DNA of 64,000 nt from Qipengyuania pacifica (GCF_019857205.1 NZ_JAHWXO010000005.1:227800-291799), one strand, 5' to 3'. Counted from the stretch's first letter, positions 45,998 through 57,024 are shown. Translations and numbers: made by a program. The notes: a model not told the origin generated them from the sequence alone.

Positions 45998-46738
45998 ATG
46001 TCGAGAACCGCGACCCTGTATCGAATGGTGATGGACAAGCATGTCTGTCCATTCGGTGTGAAATCGAAGTGGCTCCTTGAACGGGAAGGTTTCTCGGTCG
46101 ATGATCGTTACCTGACCACTCGTGAGGAAACGGATGCCTTCAAGGCAGAACACGGGGTAGAAACCACCCCGCAGACCTTTATCGATGGCAAGCGGATTGG
46201 TGGCTACACCGAGCTCCGAGAGCATTTCGGTCACGATAGCGGCGATGCGGAGGGGACAAGCTATCGGCCTGTCATCGCCGTATTCGCAGTCGGCGCTGCA
46301 TTGGCGATTGCTCTGAGCCTGTTCGTTTTTCAGCTGCCCTTCACCATTCGCACTGCCGAATGGTTTGTCGCCTTTTCGATGGCGATGCTCGCCATGCTGA
46401 AACTGCAGGATGTCGAACAGTTTTCCACCATGTTCGTCGGTTATGATCTTCTTGGGCGAAAATGGGTGCCCTACGCCTATGCCTACCCCTACCTGGAAGC
46501 GACCGCAGCCATCCTGATGGCGGGCCGTCTTTGGCCTTGGCTATCCATACCCGTTGCCTTGTTCATCGGGACAGTAGGCGCGATCAGCGTTTTCTATGCG
46601 GTTTACATCCAGAAGCGCAGCATCAAATGTGCCTGTGTCGGCGGCAGTGCGAACGTGCCGCTGGGTTTCGTTTCCCTGAGCGAAAATCTCGCCATGATCG
46701 GCATGGCGATTTGGATGTTGCTTCGTCCGACTTTGTGA
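45998..46738 (+). CDS. glutaredoxin-MauE fusion membrane protein
   Basis: A 246-residue fusion. Residues 1-80 form a glutaredoxin-like domain with a single active-site Cys (HVCPFGVKS, C17) and TTPQTFIDG cis-Pro. Residues 90-246 form a membrane MauE/DoxX-like domain with about 4 helices and a second conserved cysteine pair (IKCACVGG). The likely role is thiol transfer or disulfide handling at the membrane. The start codon lies 12 bases downstream of the operator with no Shine-Dalgarno, which suggests a leaderless mRNA; in-frame ATGs also occur at 46025 and 46031. Confidence 0.82.
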   Translation: MSRTATLYRMVMDKHVCPFGVKSKWLLEREGFSVDDRYLTTREETDAFKAEHGVETTPQTFIDGKRIGGYTELREHFGHDSGDAEGTSYRPVIAVFAVGAALAIALSLFVFQLPFTIRTAEWFVAFSMAMLAMLKLQDVEQFSTMFVGYDLLGRKWVPYAYAYPYLEATAAILMAGRLWPWLSIPVALFIGTVGAISVFYAVYIQKRSIKCACVGGSANVPLGFVSLSENLAMIGMAIWMLLRPTL

Positions 46739-46754
46739 TCCATTGCAATATGCA

Positions 46755-47213
46755 ATGCAGTTTTACGAAGATCTAGCCGTCGGGCAGAAGCAGGCTTTCG
46801 GGCGCTACGAAGTAACGCGTGAAGAAGTGATCGAATTCGCTTCGAAATACGATCCGCAACCTTTCCATCTGGACGACGAGGCTGCTGCTGCGACGCATTT
46901 CGGTAGATTGTCTGCCAGTGGCTGGCATACCTGTGCAATGACAATGGCCATGCTGGTCGAGAACCTGAAGGCCAACCGCCAGGCAGGACTCGGCTCGCCC
47001 GGCATAGATCAACTGCGCTGGAAGAAACCCGTTTTTCCCGGTGACACATTGCGCTGTGAAAGTGTCGTCATAGAAAAGCGCCGCAGTGGATCGCGCCCGG
47101 AGATGGGAATCTTCAAAAGCTCGCTGACCGTGTTCAATCAGAACGACGAGCCGGTTCTGGAAATGGTGTCCAATGGTTTGATCAGCACGCGCGACCCGGA
47201 AGGGAACGACTAG
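46755..47213 (+). CDS. MaoC-like dehydratase
   Basis: Hot-dog-fold enzyme of 152 residues of the MaoC (R)-enoyl-CoA hydratase type. The hydratase motif is DPQPFHLDDEAA, followed by GWHTCAMTMAM and WKKPVFPGDTL. The start was set at ATG 46755 (MQFYEDLAVG); a TTG at 46743 is also in frame. It acts on acyl-CoA or acyl-thioester substrates, which are unknown here. It is convergent with the lipoprotein gene. Confidence 0.9.
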   Translation: MQFYEDLAVGQKQAFGRYEVTREEVIEFASKYDPQPFHLDDEAAAATHFGRLSASGWHTCAMTMAMLVENLKANRQAGLGSPGIDQLRWKKPVFPGDTLRCESVVIEKRRSGSRPEMGIFKSSLTVFNQNDEPVLEMVSNGLISTRDPEGND

Positions 47214-47214
47214 G

Positions 47215-47700
47215 CTACGCGCCGCATTGGGCAATCCCGCTCTTGCGATACACGACCTGTTCGCTTGCATCCCGGATCGTCAGGGTGGCCGGATAGTCGC
47301 TTGTCTCTTCGCCGGACTGTTCGCCCTCGGCCTCATCGAGATCCAGGGTCATCGAATAAGCCGCCCCGTCATATTTGCGACGCGCGAGATAGGGCAATTC
47401 TGGGCTGCCCTTGTCGGCTGCAAGCGTAATCAGCTTATCGCCGCGCAGAAAATGACCGGTTTCGGCCATCGCCAGGGCGACCGCAGACATGCCCCCGCCG
47501 TCCGGTGCAAACCTGCAGCCTGTTCCGTATAATTCGTTTTTCTCGATCTCACGGTAGCGGATCGGTTCGAGCTGGAGCTCCTCAGGCGGAGGGACGCGGT
47601 TAGCCTCCACCTCAGCAACCGCGGCAGCGCGTTCTTCTTCGTTCGGTTCATTCGAACAGGCCGTCAGCGTCAGGGCGAGCAGGACAATTGAAATGCGCAT
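47215..47700 (-). CDS. hypothetical lipoprotein
   Basis: A 161-residue protein with a lipoprotein signal (MRISIVLLALTLTACSN). The mature domain is rich in charged residues, with YGTGCRFAPDGG and a C-terminal Cys. No known family is recognised. The start overlaps the mutL stop by one base (TGATG), so it is cotranscribed and coupled with mutL. Confidence 0.75.
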   Translation of the reverse strand: MRISIVLLALTLTACSNEPNEEERAAAVAEVEANRVPPPEELQLEPIRYREIEKNELYGTGCRFAPDGGGMSAVALAMAETGHFLRGDKLITLAADKGSPELPYLARRKYDGAAYSMTLDLDEAEGEQSGEETSDYPATLTIRDASEQVVYRKSGIAQCGA

Positions 47701-49502
47701 CAGTGCCTTCCGAACAGTTTTTCGACGTCATCCATCGAGAGTTTGACCCAGGTCGGGCGACCATGATTGCACTGCCCGGACCGCGGTGTCCGCTCCATCT
47801 CGCGCAGTAGAGAATTCATTTCATCGACACGCAGGACGCGCCCAGCCCTTACCGACCCATGGCACGCCATGGTGGCAAGCACGAGATCGAGCTTTTCGCC
47901 CAGAAGCAATGCCTCCCCGTTCAACGCGAGATCATCATCGATATCACGCAAGAGCTTTTCCGGATCGGTCCGTGCAATGGCATGCGGCAGGCTGCGGAGA
48001 AGCATCGCGGAAGGGCCGAACCTCTCGATAGCCAAACCATGTTCGGCCAGCTTCGGCGCTGCATCCTCCAGCCTGTCGCAACTCGTTTCGTCCAGTTCGA
48101 CCACTTCGGGAATAAGCAAGGCCTGGCTGCGTGCCACGGCCTCTTCAGCCCCCGCCTCGCGCAGTCGCTCCAGCACCAGACGCTCGTGCGCCGCGTGCTG
48201 ATCCACCAGTACGAGACCATCCTTCGCTTCTGCGACAATATAGGTGTTCGCCACTTGCCCACGCGCTATGCCGAGCGGATATTCATCCGTTGCTTGTGTT
48301 ACCGGTGCAGCTTCTTCTGCGCGTCCCTGCGGCTGCGCCATGACATCGGCCTCGACGCCGCGCCAGGCGGCGCTGGCTTCCGCCACGCGCTGCTGCGGAG
48401 CGGACCAGTCCCGACCGCTGAACATGGACCGCAATGCCGCAGCCGGTTCTTCGCGCACCGGTTCCTGCTGCCAGCGCGCCATCGCTCCGGCATCCGGCGA
48501 TTGCGCACTGCGCTTGTCGCCCGTTGCCAGCGCCTGCCGCAGTCCGGAAACGATAAATCCGCGGACCGCCTGAGCATCGCGGAAACGCACTTCCGATTTG
48601 GCCGGGTGGACATTTACATCGACGTCTTCACAGGGCAGTTCGAGGAACAGCGCCAGCACAGCGTGGCGATCCCGGGCGAGCATGTCGGCATAAGCCCCCC
48701 GAACTGCGCCGGTCAGAAGGCGGTCCTTTACTGGCCGGCCATTGACGAACAGATACTGATGATCCGCAATGCCGCGGTTATACGTCGGCAGGCCGGCAAT
48801 TCCGGTCAGACGCATCGCCCCACGTTCGAGATCGATGGCAACGCCGTTATCCTTGAGTTCACGTGCTACAAGCTGTGCCACGCGGTTCGCCAGCCCTTCC
48901 CCGGCCTGCAAACCGAAAATGCGGCGATCGCCGTGGTCGAGCGTGATCGCAATATCGGGCCGCGCCATGGCAAGTCGCTGCACCACATCCTTGCATGCGG
49001 CGTATTCGCTGCGCGGGGTGCGTAGAAATTTGCGCCGCGCGGGAATTTTCCCGAACAGGTTTTCGATTCGCACGCGCGTCCCCGGTGGCAGTGCAGCCGG
49101 TCCCTCGTCGCGAATTTCGCCGTGGTCCACCACCCGTTTCCAGCCTTGCTCGGCCCCGTGCGGCCGGCTTTCCAGCGTAAAGCGCGCCACACTGGCGATG
49201 CTCGGCAGCGCTTCTCCGCGAAAGCCGAGCGTTGCAACCTGTTCGATTGCTTCGTTCGGCAGTTTGGACGTGGCATGACGTTCTAACGCCAGCGCCATTT
49301 CCTCGGGCGACATGCCGCACCCGTCGTCGGTCACTTCGAGACTCGTCAACCCACCGTCGACCAGCTTTATCGCTATCCGGTTTGCGCCAGCATCGATGGC
49401 GTTTTCGACCACTTCCTTGAGCGCCGAAGACGGACGCTCCACCACCTCACCGGCGGCAATTCGGTTGACCAGATTCTCGGGCAGGCGGCGTATTTCGGGC
49501 AT
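47700..49502 (-). CDS. mutL: DNA mismatch repair protein MutL
   Basis: Mismatch-repair ATPase of 600 residues. The N-terminal GHKL ATPase has ENAIDAGA, DDGCGMSPEEM and GFRGEALPSIASV; the C-terminal dimerisation domain has DQHAAHERL and the terminal zinc region ACHGSVRAGR. A DQHAxxER motif and CPHGRP-like terminal motif (CNHGRPTW) suggest an endonuclease-type MutL. It diverges from mreB, 195 bases apart. Confidence 0.96.
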   Translation of the reverse strand: MPEIRRLPENLVNRIAAGEVVERPSSALKEVVENAIDAGANRIAIKLVDGGLTSLEVTDDGCGMSPEEMALALERHATSKLPNEAIEQVATLGFRGEALPSIASVARFTLESRPHGAEQGWKRVVDHGEIRDEGPAALPPGTRVRIENLFGKIPARRKFLRTPRSEYAACKDVVQRLAMARPDIAITLDHGDRRIFGLQAGEGLANRVAQLVARELKDNGVAIDLERGAMRLTGIAGLPTYNRGIADHQYLFVNGRPVKDRLLTGAVRGAYADMLARDRHAVLALFLELPCEDVDVNVHPAKSEVRFRDAQAVRGFIVSGLRQALATGDKRSAQSPDAGAMARWQQEPVREEPAAALRSMFSGRDWSAPQQRVAEASAAWRGVEADVMAQPQGRAEEAAPVTQATDEYPLGIARGQVANTYIVAEAKDGLVLVDQHAAHERLVLERLREAGAEEAVARSQALLIPEVVELDETSCDRLEDAAPKLAEHGLAIERFGPSAMLLRSLPHAIARTDPEKLLRDIDDDLALNGEALLLGEKLDLVLATMACHGSVRAGRVLRVDEMNSLLREMERTPRSGQCNHGRPTWVKLSMDDVEKLFGRH

Positions 49503-50741
<1,239 letters not shown>

Positions 50742-50754
50742 AAAGGCAAAACGG

Positions 50755-51645
50755 ATGGCGCCGATAAGTTCACGGCGCTCGGGGTATTCTCGCAGGGCGC
50801 AGTACAATCTTTTTACCGGTTACGTGATCGCGGGCATCGGCGCGCTGATCGGCGCGATCCTGCTCGCCCTGTCGTTTTTTCAACCCCATCTGTTCGGGGG
50901 ACTCCGCGGGGTCGCGCAGGATGGTGTTTCGCCCGCCACGGAAGCTGCCTCTACTGTTCGTACGGGAAGCAAGGGGTTCTGGGACACGATCAGCGGCTAC
51001 TACCGGGCCGGGTCCAAGAATGCTGACCTCAAGCGCGAGATGGAAATCGCGCGGATCCGCCTTGCCGAAGCGGAGGCGGTGAAGCGCGAGAACCTTCACC
51101 TCAAGGGTTTGCTGAAGCTTCAGGACGCCGAGCGTGAGCCCGTTGCGGTGGCCCGCCTGGTGAGCTCTTCGGCCTCGAGCACGAGACGCTTCGCTTATCT
51201 GGGCGCTGGCTCGTCCGAGGGTGTCGAGATCGGCATGCCGGTACGGTCGCCGCGCGGCATCGTTGGCCGGATTCTCGAGGTCGGCAGCGACAGTTCGCGC
51301 GTTCTTCTCCTTACGGACACCGAGAGCATCCTCCCGGTCCGCCGCGCCAATGACGAGGTTGTCGCCTTCGCCGAGGGGCGCGGAGATGGGCTGATACGGA
51401 TCAGGCTTATCAATTTGGGTATCAACCCGCTCAAACCCGGCGATGTTTTCGTGACCAGCGGCGCTGGCGGATACTACCCTCCCGGAATCGCAGTCGCCAT
51501 CCTGACGGAAACGACCGATGACGGCGGGGTGGCGCGCATTATCAGCGATCCCGCGGCCACCGACTATGTAAGTGTAGAACCGATCTACGAACCCGAAGCA
51601 GTGCTCGGCGCGGAGACGCCGATCGAGCGCGAACTGACCGACTGA
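50755..51645 (+). CDS. mreC: rod-shape protein MreC
   Basis: Bitopic membrane protein of 296 residues linking MreB with periplasmic PBP2. It has one N-terminal membrane helix (GYVIAGIGALIGAILLALSF), a coiled coil (about 85-125) and the beta-rich MreC domain with SPRGIVGRILEVGSDSSRVLLLTD. It is 13 bases after mreB and 1 base overlaps with mreD. Confidence 0.95.
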   Translation: MAPISSRRSGYSRRAQYNLFTGYVIAGIGALIGAILLALSFFQPHLFGGLRGVAQDGVSPATEAASTVRTGSKGFWDTISGYYRAGSKNADLKREMEIARIRLAEAEAVKRENLHLKGLLKLQDAEREPVAVARLVSSSASSTRRFAYLGAGSSEGVEIGMPVRSPRGIVGRILEVGSDSSRVLLLTDTESILPVRRANDEVVAFAEGRGDGLIRIRLINLGINPLKPGDVFVTSGAGGYYPPGIAVAILTETTDDGGVARIISDPAATDYVSVEPIYEPEAVLGAETPIERELTD

Positions 51646-52196
51646 TGGAACGCAACGACCCGCGTTCTCGCAGCGATGCTTATGGCAGCCGGATCAACCG
51701 TTCGCATTCCAGCTTGCTGGCAAATGTTGTTCCCTGGGTCAGCATCATGGTCGCTTCGATCCTGCCCATCTTTCCGATCGCTTCGGCTCTCCCGATCATT
51801 CCACCCCTTGGATTGCTGATGCTTCTCGCCTGGCGACTGGTTCGCCCAGGCCTGATGCCGATCTGGGCAGGGATGCCACTTGGTCTGCTCGACGATCTAT
51901 ATAACGGCCAGCCCTTCGGATTTGCGATTTTCACATGGTCTCTGATCATGATCGTAATCGAACTTATTGAAACCCGGCTGCCGTGGCGCACATTCTGGCA
52001 AGACTGGTTCACCGCCTGTATATTGATCTTCGGTTATCTCTTGGCAGGCTGGCTGCTTTCAGGTGGCCAACCCACGTTCCATTCTCTCATCGCCCTGATA
52101 CCGCAGCTAGTGCTTACCATTCTTCTCTTCCCGATCGCCGCACGTCTGGTCGCCATGCTCGACCGGTTCCGCCTGACCAGGTGGAAGGCGCTGTGA
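51645..52196 (+). CDS. mreD: rod-shape protein MreD
   Basis: Integral membrane component of the elongasome, 183 residues, with about 5 hydrophobic helices. It has weak sequence conservation but is identified by position, size and the GLLDDLYNGQPFG motif. It overlaps mreC by one base and mrdA by one base (TGATG). Confidence 0.9.
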   Translation: MERNDPRSRSDAYGSRINRSHSSLLANVVPWVSIMVASILPIFPIASALPIIPPLGLLMLLAWRLVRPGLMPIWAGMPLGLLDDLYNGQPFGFAIFTWSLIMIVIELIETRLPWRTFWQDWFTACILIFGYLLAGWLLSGGQPTFHSLIALIPQLVLTILLFPIAARLVAMLDRFRLTRWKAL

Positions 52197-54253
52197 TGCG
52201 TCTACGCAAGCGTGCAAAGCCGAAAGAGGTCGTAACGCAATCGACGCTGGACAATGCGTTCGACAGGCGGACCTTCGTCATCGGCACCGCCATGGGCGGT
52301 CTTGGCGTGCTGTTGGCAGCGCGGATGGGATACATCGCGATTGCCGAGAACGAAAAATACGAACTGGAATCGGAAAGCAATCGGGTCAACCTTTCGCTCA
52401 TCCCTCCCCGGCGCGGCTGGATTCTGGACCGTAATGGCGCCCCCCTCGCCTCCAATAGAGCGGATTTCCGCGTCGATATTATTCCCGATCGCACTCCCGA
52501 CACGGAAGCGACGATCGCTGCCCTTACGAAGATCCTGAACCTCGATGAAAATCAGGCCGCGGATATTCGCAAGCAGGTATCCGATGGTCCTGGATATCAG
52601 CCTGTCGAGATTGCTTCCGGCATAACCTATGACGAATTCGCCGCGGTCAGCGTGAGGCTGCCCGATCTGCCCGGTGTCGTTCCTCAGCGCGGTTTCTCGC
52701 GCTTCTATCCGACAGGGCCCAGCGTAGGCCATCTTATTGGCTACGTCGGGACGGCGAATGCCGAAGAATACGCCGAACAGGATCGGAATCCTCTGCTCGT
52801 CACACCGGGCTACAAGATCGGCAAGGACGGACTGGAAAAGCAGTACGAACAGGAACTTCGCGGTGTACCCGGCGCCCGGCGGGTCGAGGTGACTGCATCT
52901 GGCCGGATCGTACGGGAACTGGAAACTCGCGAGGATATCCAGGGCGACCCGATTCGGCTTACCATCGATGGGCCCCTGCAGGATTATGCCGCACGGCGCA
53001 TCGGCCTGGAAAGCGGCTCTGTCGTCGTGATGGACTGCGAAACCGGCGACCTCCTGTGTATGGCATCGATGCCCAGCTTCGATCCGAACAGCTTTTCGCA
53101 AGGGATCGGGCGCGTCGAATATTCCATGCTGCGCGACGATGAACGCGTGCCGCTGCGAAACAAGGTTCTAAAGGGTTTGTATCCGCCTGGATCGACGGTC
53201 AAACCCATGGTGTCCATGGCGTTCATGCGTGAAGGTCTGGACCCGGACGAAACCGTTTTCTGCGGTGGCGGTCTGCGCGTGGGCAATCGCGTATTCCGTT
53301 GCTGGAAACGCGGCGGCCATGGCACGGTCAACATGGCCAAGGGCATCTACCAGTCCTGCGACGTCTATTACTATCACTTCGCTCAGCGTATCGGCATGGA
53401 TCCCATTGCTGCCATGGCGCAGCGTTGCGGAATGGGGCAGGAATTCCCCCTTCCCGTCGCCAGCCAATTTTATGGCACCGTGCCATACCCCGCCTGGAAG
53501 GAAGAAAAATACGGCCGCCCCTGGCAGGCATTCGACACGGTCAATGCGACCATCGGGCAAGGTTACATGCTGGCCAATCCGCTTCAACTGGCAGTGATGT
53601 CGGCGCGCCTCGCGACCGGGCGGCACGTTCAGCCCCGGTTGGTAACCTCCACGCCGGTCCAAGGTTTCGACGAAGTCGATTTTGCCCCCGAGCACGTGGC
53701 GTATGTTCGTCAGGCGATGAGCGATGTCGTCAACGGCCCCGGAACTGCCGGTCGTGCCCGACTGCCCTTCGACGACATCAAGATGGCGGGCAAGACAGGA
53801 ACGGCACAGGTCGTGGGTCTGAATTTGTCGGACGGTAAATCGGGGCCATGGAAGTACCGCGACCACGGACTTTTCATTTTCTTCGCGCCCTTTGACAAAC
53901 CGAAATATGCGGGGGCCGTCGTGATCGAGCATGGCGGTGGCTCCGGTTCCGCTTATCCGATCGCGCGTGATGTCATGACCTTTTTGTTCGATCCCGAAAA
54001 GGGCATGGAAATGCTTCGCGGCTTCGAGGAACAATGGGGCGGCACCGCGCAGCAACGGCTCGATGCGAAATACCGCGCCTATGCGGCAGCAGCCGGAGAG
54101 GACGTCAAACCCGTTCCGGCCCGCGACGAAGAGATATTCGATCAGGTCGAGGCCGAAGCCCGTCTCGCCGTGCGCCGGCAGGAAAGCCTCGCCGACGAAA
54201 AGGTTGATCCGCGTCTCGACACCTCCCTTTCATCCGGACAGGCCAGCGAATGA
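52196..54253 (+). CDS. mrdA: penicillin-binding protein 2
   Basis: Class B transpeptidase of elongation, 685 residues. The start was set at ATG 52196, overlapping the mreD stop; the open frame upstream is a shadow. It has one N-terminal membrane helix, then a dimerisation domain (RRGWILDRNG). The transpeptidase active site is GSTVKPM (SxxK), and KTGTAQ is the KTG motif. The C-terminal tail of about 75 residues is acidic and not typical of E. coli PBP2. Confidence 0.95.
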   Translation: MRLRKRAKPKEVVTQSTLDNAFDRRTFVIGTAMGGLGVLLAARMGYIAIAENEKYELESESNRVNLSLIPPRRGWILDRNGAPLASNRADFRVDIIPDRTPDTEATIAALTKILNLDENQAADIRKQVSDGPGYQPVEIASGITYDEFAAVSVRLPDLPGVVPQRGFSRFYPTGPSVGHLIGYVGTANAEEYAEQDRNPLLVTPGYKIGKDGLEKQYEQELRGVPGARRVEVTASGRIVRELETREDIQGDPIRLTIDGPLQDYAARRIGLESGSVVVMDCETGDLLCMASMPSFDPNSFSQGIGRVEYSMLRDDERVPLRNKVLKGLYPPGSTVKPMVSMAFMREGLDPDETVFCGGGLRVGNRVFRCWKRGGHGTVNMAKGIYQSCDVYYYHFAQRIGMDPIAAMAQRCGMGQEFPLPVASQFYGTVPYPAWKEEKYGRPWQAFDTVNATIGQGYMLANPLQLAVMSARLATGRHVQPRLVTSTPVQGFDEVDFAPEHVAYVRQAMSDVVNGPGTAGRARLPFDDIKMAGKTGTAQVVGLNLSDGKSGPWKYRDHGLFIFFAPFDKPKYAGAVVIEHGGGSGSAYPIARDVMTFLFDPEKGMEMLRGFEEQWGGTAQQRLDAKYRAYAAAAGEDVKPVPARDEEIFDQVEAEARLAVRRQESLADEKVDPRLDTSLSSGQASE

Positions 54254-55368
54254 GCGGGATCGTTCCGGCGCCCATCGCGCGCCAGCCATGGCGAATGCTT
54301 TTCCCGCTTTTCGTCCTGATCGGATTCGGCGCGCTGGTGCTTTTCTCCGCCGCAGCCGGAAGCTGGCAGCCCTATGCCGCCTCGCACATCCTGCGATTTG
54401 GCATTTTCCTAGTGATGGCCTTCATTCTGGCCCGTTTTACTCGCGAATGGGCCATGTTTCTGGCATTTCCCATATACGGCATCATTCTGCTGATGCTGGT
54501 TGCGGTGGAAGCGATCGGCTTCGTCGGCGGAGGTAGCCAACGCTGGCTGGACCTCGGGTTCATGCAGTTGCAGCCATCGGAATTGATGAAGCCGGCCATC
54601 GTTTTGGTGCTTGCGCGGTTCTACTCGTCGCTCCCCGTAGGTATGATCCCGACCTGGCGTGCGCTGATCCCGGCGGGCGGCTTGATTCTTACCCCCGTCG
54701 CGCTCGTTCTGTTGCAACCCGATCTGGGGACTTCGCTCGCCATCGTCTTCGGCGGAGCCCTCGTCATGTTCTCCGCAGGCCTCCCCATTCGCTGGTTCAT
54801 GGGCGCTGGATTGGCTGCGGCAGTTCTTGCACCGATAGCCTTTTTTGTCGGCCTGCAACCTTACCAGCAGAAGCGCGTCTTCACGTTCCTAGATCCCGAA
54901 AGCGATCCGCTGGGTGACGGCTATCACATCACCCAGTCCAAGATCGCCATCGGGTCTGGTGGGTTCTCCGGAAAAGGCTTCAACGAAGGGTCACAGAGCC
55001 ACCTGCACTACCTGCCGGAACCGCATACCGACTTCATTTTCGCTACCATGGCCGAAGAATGGGGTTTCCTTGGCGGACTTGTGGTCATCGGAGCCTTCGC
55101 GTTGATTTTCAGCTGGGGCCTGTCCGTTGCACGCGCGAGTAACGACCGTTTTGGCAAGCTGATCGCCCTGGGAATGACGGCAACCGTCTTCTTCTATGTC
55201 GCGATCAATCTCATGATGGTGATGGGTCTTGCTCCCGTTGTGGGTATCCCCCTGCCCTTCATGAGCCATGGCGGTAGTTCGATGCTCACCAACATGATCT
55301 GTCTTGGATCGATCATGATGGTCGACCGGTGGAACCGGAAAGCACCCCGCGCCGGAATCATGCGATAG
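54250..55368 (+). CDS. rodA: SEDS glycosyltransferase RodA
   Basis: Peptidoglycan polymerase of the SEDS family, 372 residues, with about 10 membrane helices. Motifs GGGSQRWLDLGFMQLQPSE, VLLQPDLGTS (catalytic Asp region), LPEPHTDFIFATMAEEWGF and GLAPVVGIPLPFMSHGGSSML are present. It overlaps mrdA by 4 bases and ends the shape operon. Confidence 0.96.
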   Translation: MSGIVPAPIARQPWRMLFPLFVLIGFGALVLFSAAAGSWQPYAASHILRFGIFLVMAFILARFTREWAMFLAFPIYGIILLMLVAVEAIGFVGGGSQRWLDLGFMQLQPSELMKPAIVLVLARFYSSLPVGMIPTWRALIPAGGLILTPVALVLLQPDLGTSLAIVFGGALVMFSAGLPIRWFMGAGLAAAVLAPIAFFVGLQPYQQKRVFTFLDPESDPLGDGYHITQSKIAIGSGGFSGKGFNEGSQSHLHYLPEPHTDFIFATMAEEWGFLGGLVVIGAFALIFSWGLSVARASNDRFGKLIALGMTATVFFYVAINLMMVMGLAPVVGIPLPFMSHGGSSMLTNMICLGSIMMVDRWNRKAPRAGIMR

Positions 55369-55483
55369 CCGCACGCTTGCCTGGGCGGCATCGTCAGATT
55401 TCGGTGTCGACAGGCTTGCCAAATTACGGGTTCACCTGACCGAATGGCAGGTTTTTCGCATGCGCCAGCAGAGATTGCCTTTA

Positions 55484-55508
55484 GGGGCTTTTCTTCCCGC
55501 AAAACCCC
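55484..55508. other. hairpin upstream of tRNA-Lys
   Basis: GGGGCTTTT and AAAACCCC can pair (one bulged C) around CTTCCCGC, about 65 bases before the tRNA. TATACG at 55511-55516 could be a tRNA -10, but the -35 is weak. It may terminate rodA transcription. Confidence 0.35.
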
Positions 55509-55572
55509 GCTATACGGGCGCCTCCCGAGTCGGGAACGCCTCAATCCACGAGGCAGCGGTACGCCGCAGTGT

Positions 55573-55648
<76 letters not shown>

Positions 55649-56061
55649 AACCTTTCAAAGACTTAAGGCTGATATTACAGCCCTTCCCATGGGGTGTCCA
55701 GGGCCGTTTAATCACCACGTAATCAAGCGGCCTCGTGCAGTGGCGTAAGAGCCGCGGAAACTCTGGCGTAGCGCAGAGCACTTGAGGCGCGCTTTGTCGG
55801 GATTTCGTCTCCCCGCTCCAATTCCAGCACATCCGAATGTGATCCCGAATGAAGGGGAATTACCGTCCAATTCCGTCCGGATTCATCCGGTGCCGAAGGG
55901 CTCCGACGCTTGTATTCACCCCCCTCCCCAGTTCTGGGTATTGACGGACGCTGGTCGCGGTGAATCACTATCGACGAGCGAACGTCCCGGAGAATTGTTG
56001 GATGAGGATTAGACGCGATGCATAGGTGCAAGCTCCGCAGCAGCTTGCTAGGCATAGATTG
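55649..56061. other. 413-base region beside tRNA
   Basis: No convincing gene was found. A minus-strand frame is open through it (encoding, among others, LELERGDEIPTKRAS near 55780) and has a protein-like look, but it has no recognised family or clear start. It could be a remnant at an island edge. No direct repeat of the tRNA 3' end is visible downstream within the window. Confidence 0.4.
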
Positions 56062-56991
56062 ATGAAGACGGACCTCGATCACCTGCCCCCGCAAAAGCGG
56101 CGCGAGCTGGAACGCGTGGTTCAGCTGATCTTCGAAGAGTTCGAGGATGCGTTTGCGCTGGCGAAGCACGACTGGAAAAAAGCCGGGCGCATTCTCAAGG
56201 TCATTCTCTACGGCAGCTACGCGCGCGGGACCTGGGTCGACGAGCCGCACACCGCTAAGGGGTACCAGTCCGATTTTGATCTGCTGATCATCGTCAATGA
56301 CAAGCGACTGACCGACAGGGTCAAATACTGGGCCAAGCTCGATGAGCGCCTAATGCGCGAATACGGCGTGACGGGCACGCTGCATACGCCGGTCAATTTC
56401 ATCGTGCACACCCTCCAGGAGGTAAACGACGGTCTCGCCCATGGGCGCTACTTCTTCATGGACGTGAAGCAGGACGGCGTAGCGCTCTACCAGTTCGATG
56501 ACACCGAACTACACACACCTAAGCCTAAAACCCCCGAACATGCTTTGGCTATGGCGCAGGAGTATTTCGAGGAGTGGCTACCAAGTGGTCAACAGTCACT
56601 GGAAACTGCTCGCTTCACAATCGACAAGGGCTGGAACAAAAAGGCAGCTTTTAATCTGCACCAAGCGACTGAGGCACTCTACCACTGTGTACTCTTGGTC
56701 TGCACGTTCTACACGCCTCACGTCCACAACCTCGGTTTTCTGCGCACTCAGGCCGAGCGCATCGACCCGCGCCTTACTTACGTCTGGCCGCGCGAATCGA
56801 AGCGCGACCGGGCACGCTTCGAGAAGCTCAAGGAAGCCTATGTGAAAGCGCGCTACTCAAAGCATTACCGCATCACAAAAGAGGAGCTCGAATGGCTCGG
56901 TGAGCAGGTCGAGGAGCTCGGCCGCGTCGTCCACAAAGTGTGTTCTGAGCGATTGGAGAAACTCAAAGCCGATGCCGTGAAATGCTCTTAG
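56062..56991 (+). CDS. nucleotidyltransferase-HEPN fusion protein
   Basis: A 309-residue fusion; start at ATG 56062 (MKTDLDHLPPQ). Residues 45-110 form a minimal nucleotidyltransferase domain, GSYARG (51-56) with catalytic-type DFD (71-73). Residues about 165-305 form a HEPN domain (FNLHQATEALYH and KARYSKHYRIT). In two-gene MNT-HEPN toxin-antitoxin systems the MNT protein AMPylates the HEPN RNase; here both are on one chain. The usual Rx4-6H HEPN RNase motif is not clear (RYSKH has only three residues between), so RNase activity is uncertain. Confidence 0.83.
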   Translation: MKTDLDHLPPQKRRELERVVQLIFEEFEDAFALAKHDWKKAGRILKVILYGSYARGTWVDEPHTAKGYQSDFDLLIIVNDKRLTDRVKYWAKLDERLMREYGVTGTLHTPVNFIVHTLQEVNDGLAHGRYFFMDVKQDGVALYQFDDTELHTPKPKTPEHALAMAQEYFEEWLPSGQQSLETARFTIDKGWNKKAAFNLHQATEALYHCVLLVCTFYTPHVHNLGFLRTQAERIDPRLTYVWPRESKRDRARFEKLKEAYVKARYSKHYRITKEELEWLGEQVEELGRVVHKVCSERLEKLKADAVKCS

Positions 56992-57024
56992 ACAATTGCT
57001 GCCTTGGCTTGAAATTCGTCAAGA

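Noticed and set aside
55723..56250. Minus-strand frame beside tRNA-Lys, considered as an integrase remnant
   Set aside because: No tyrosine-recombinase motifs are visible, and half of it is antisense to the NTase-HEPN gene.
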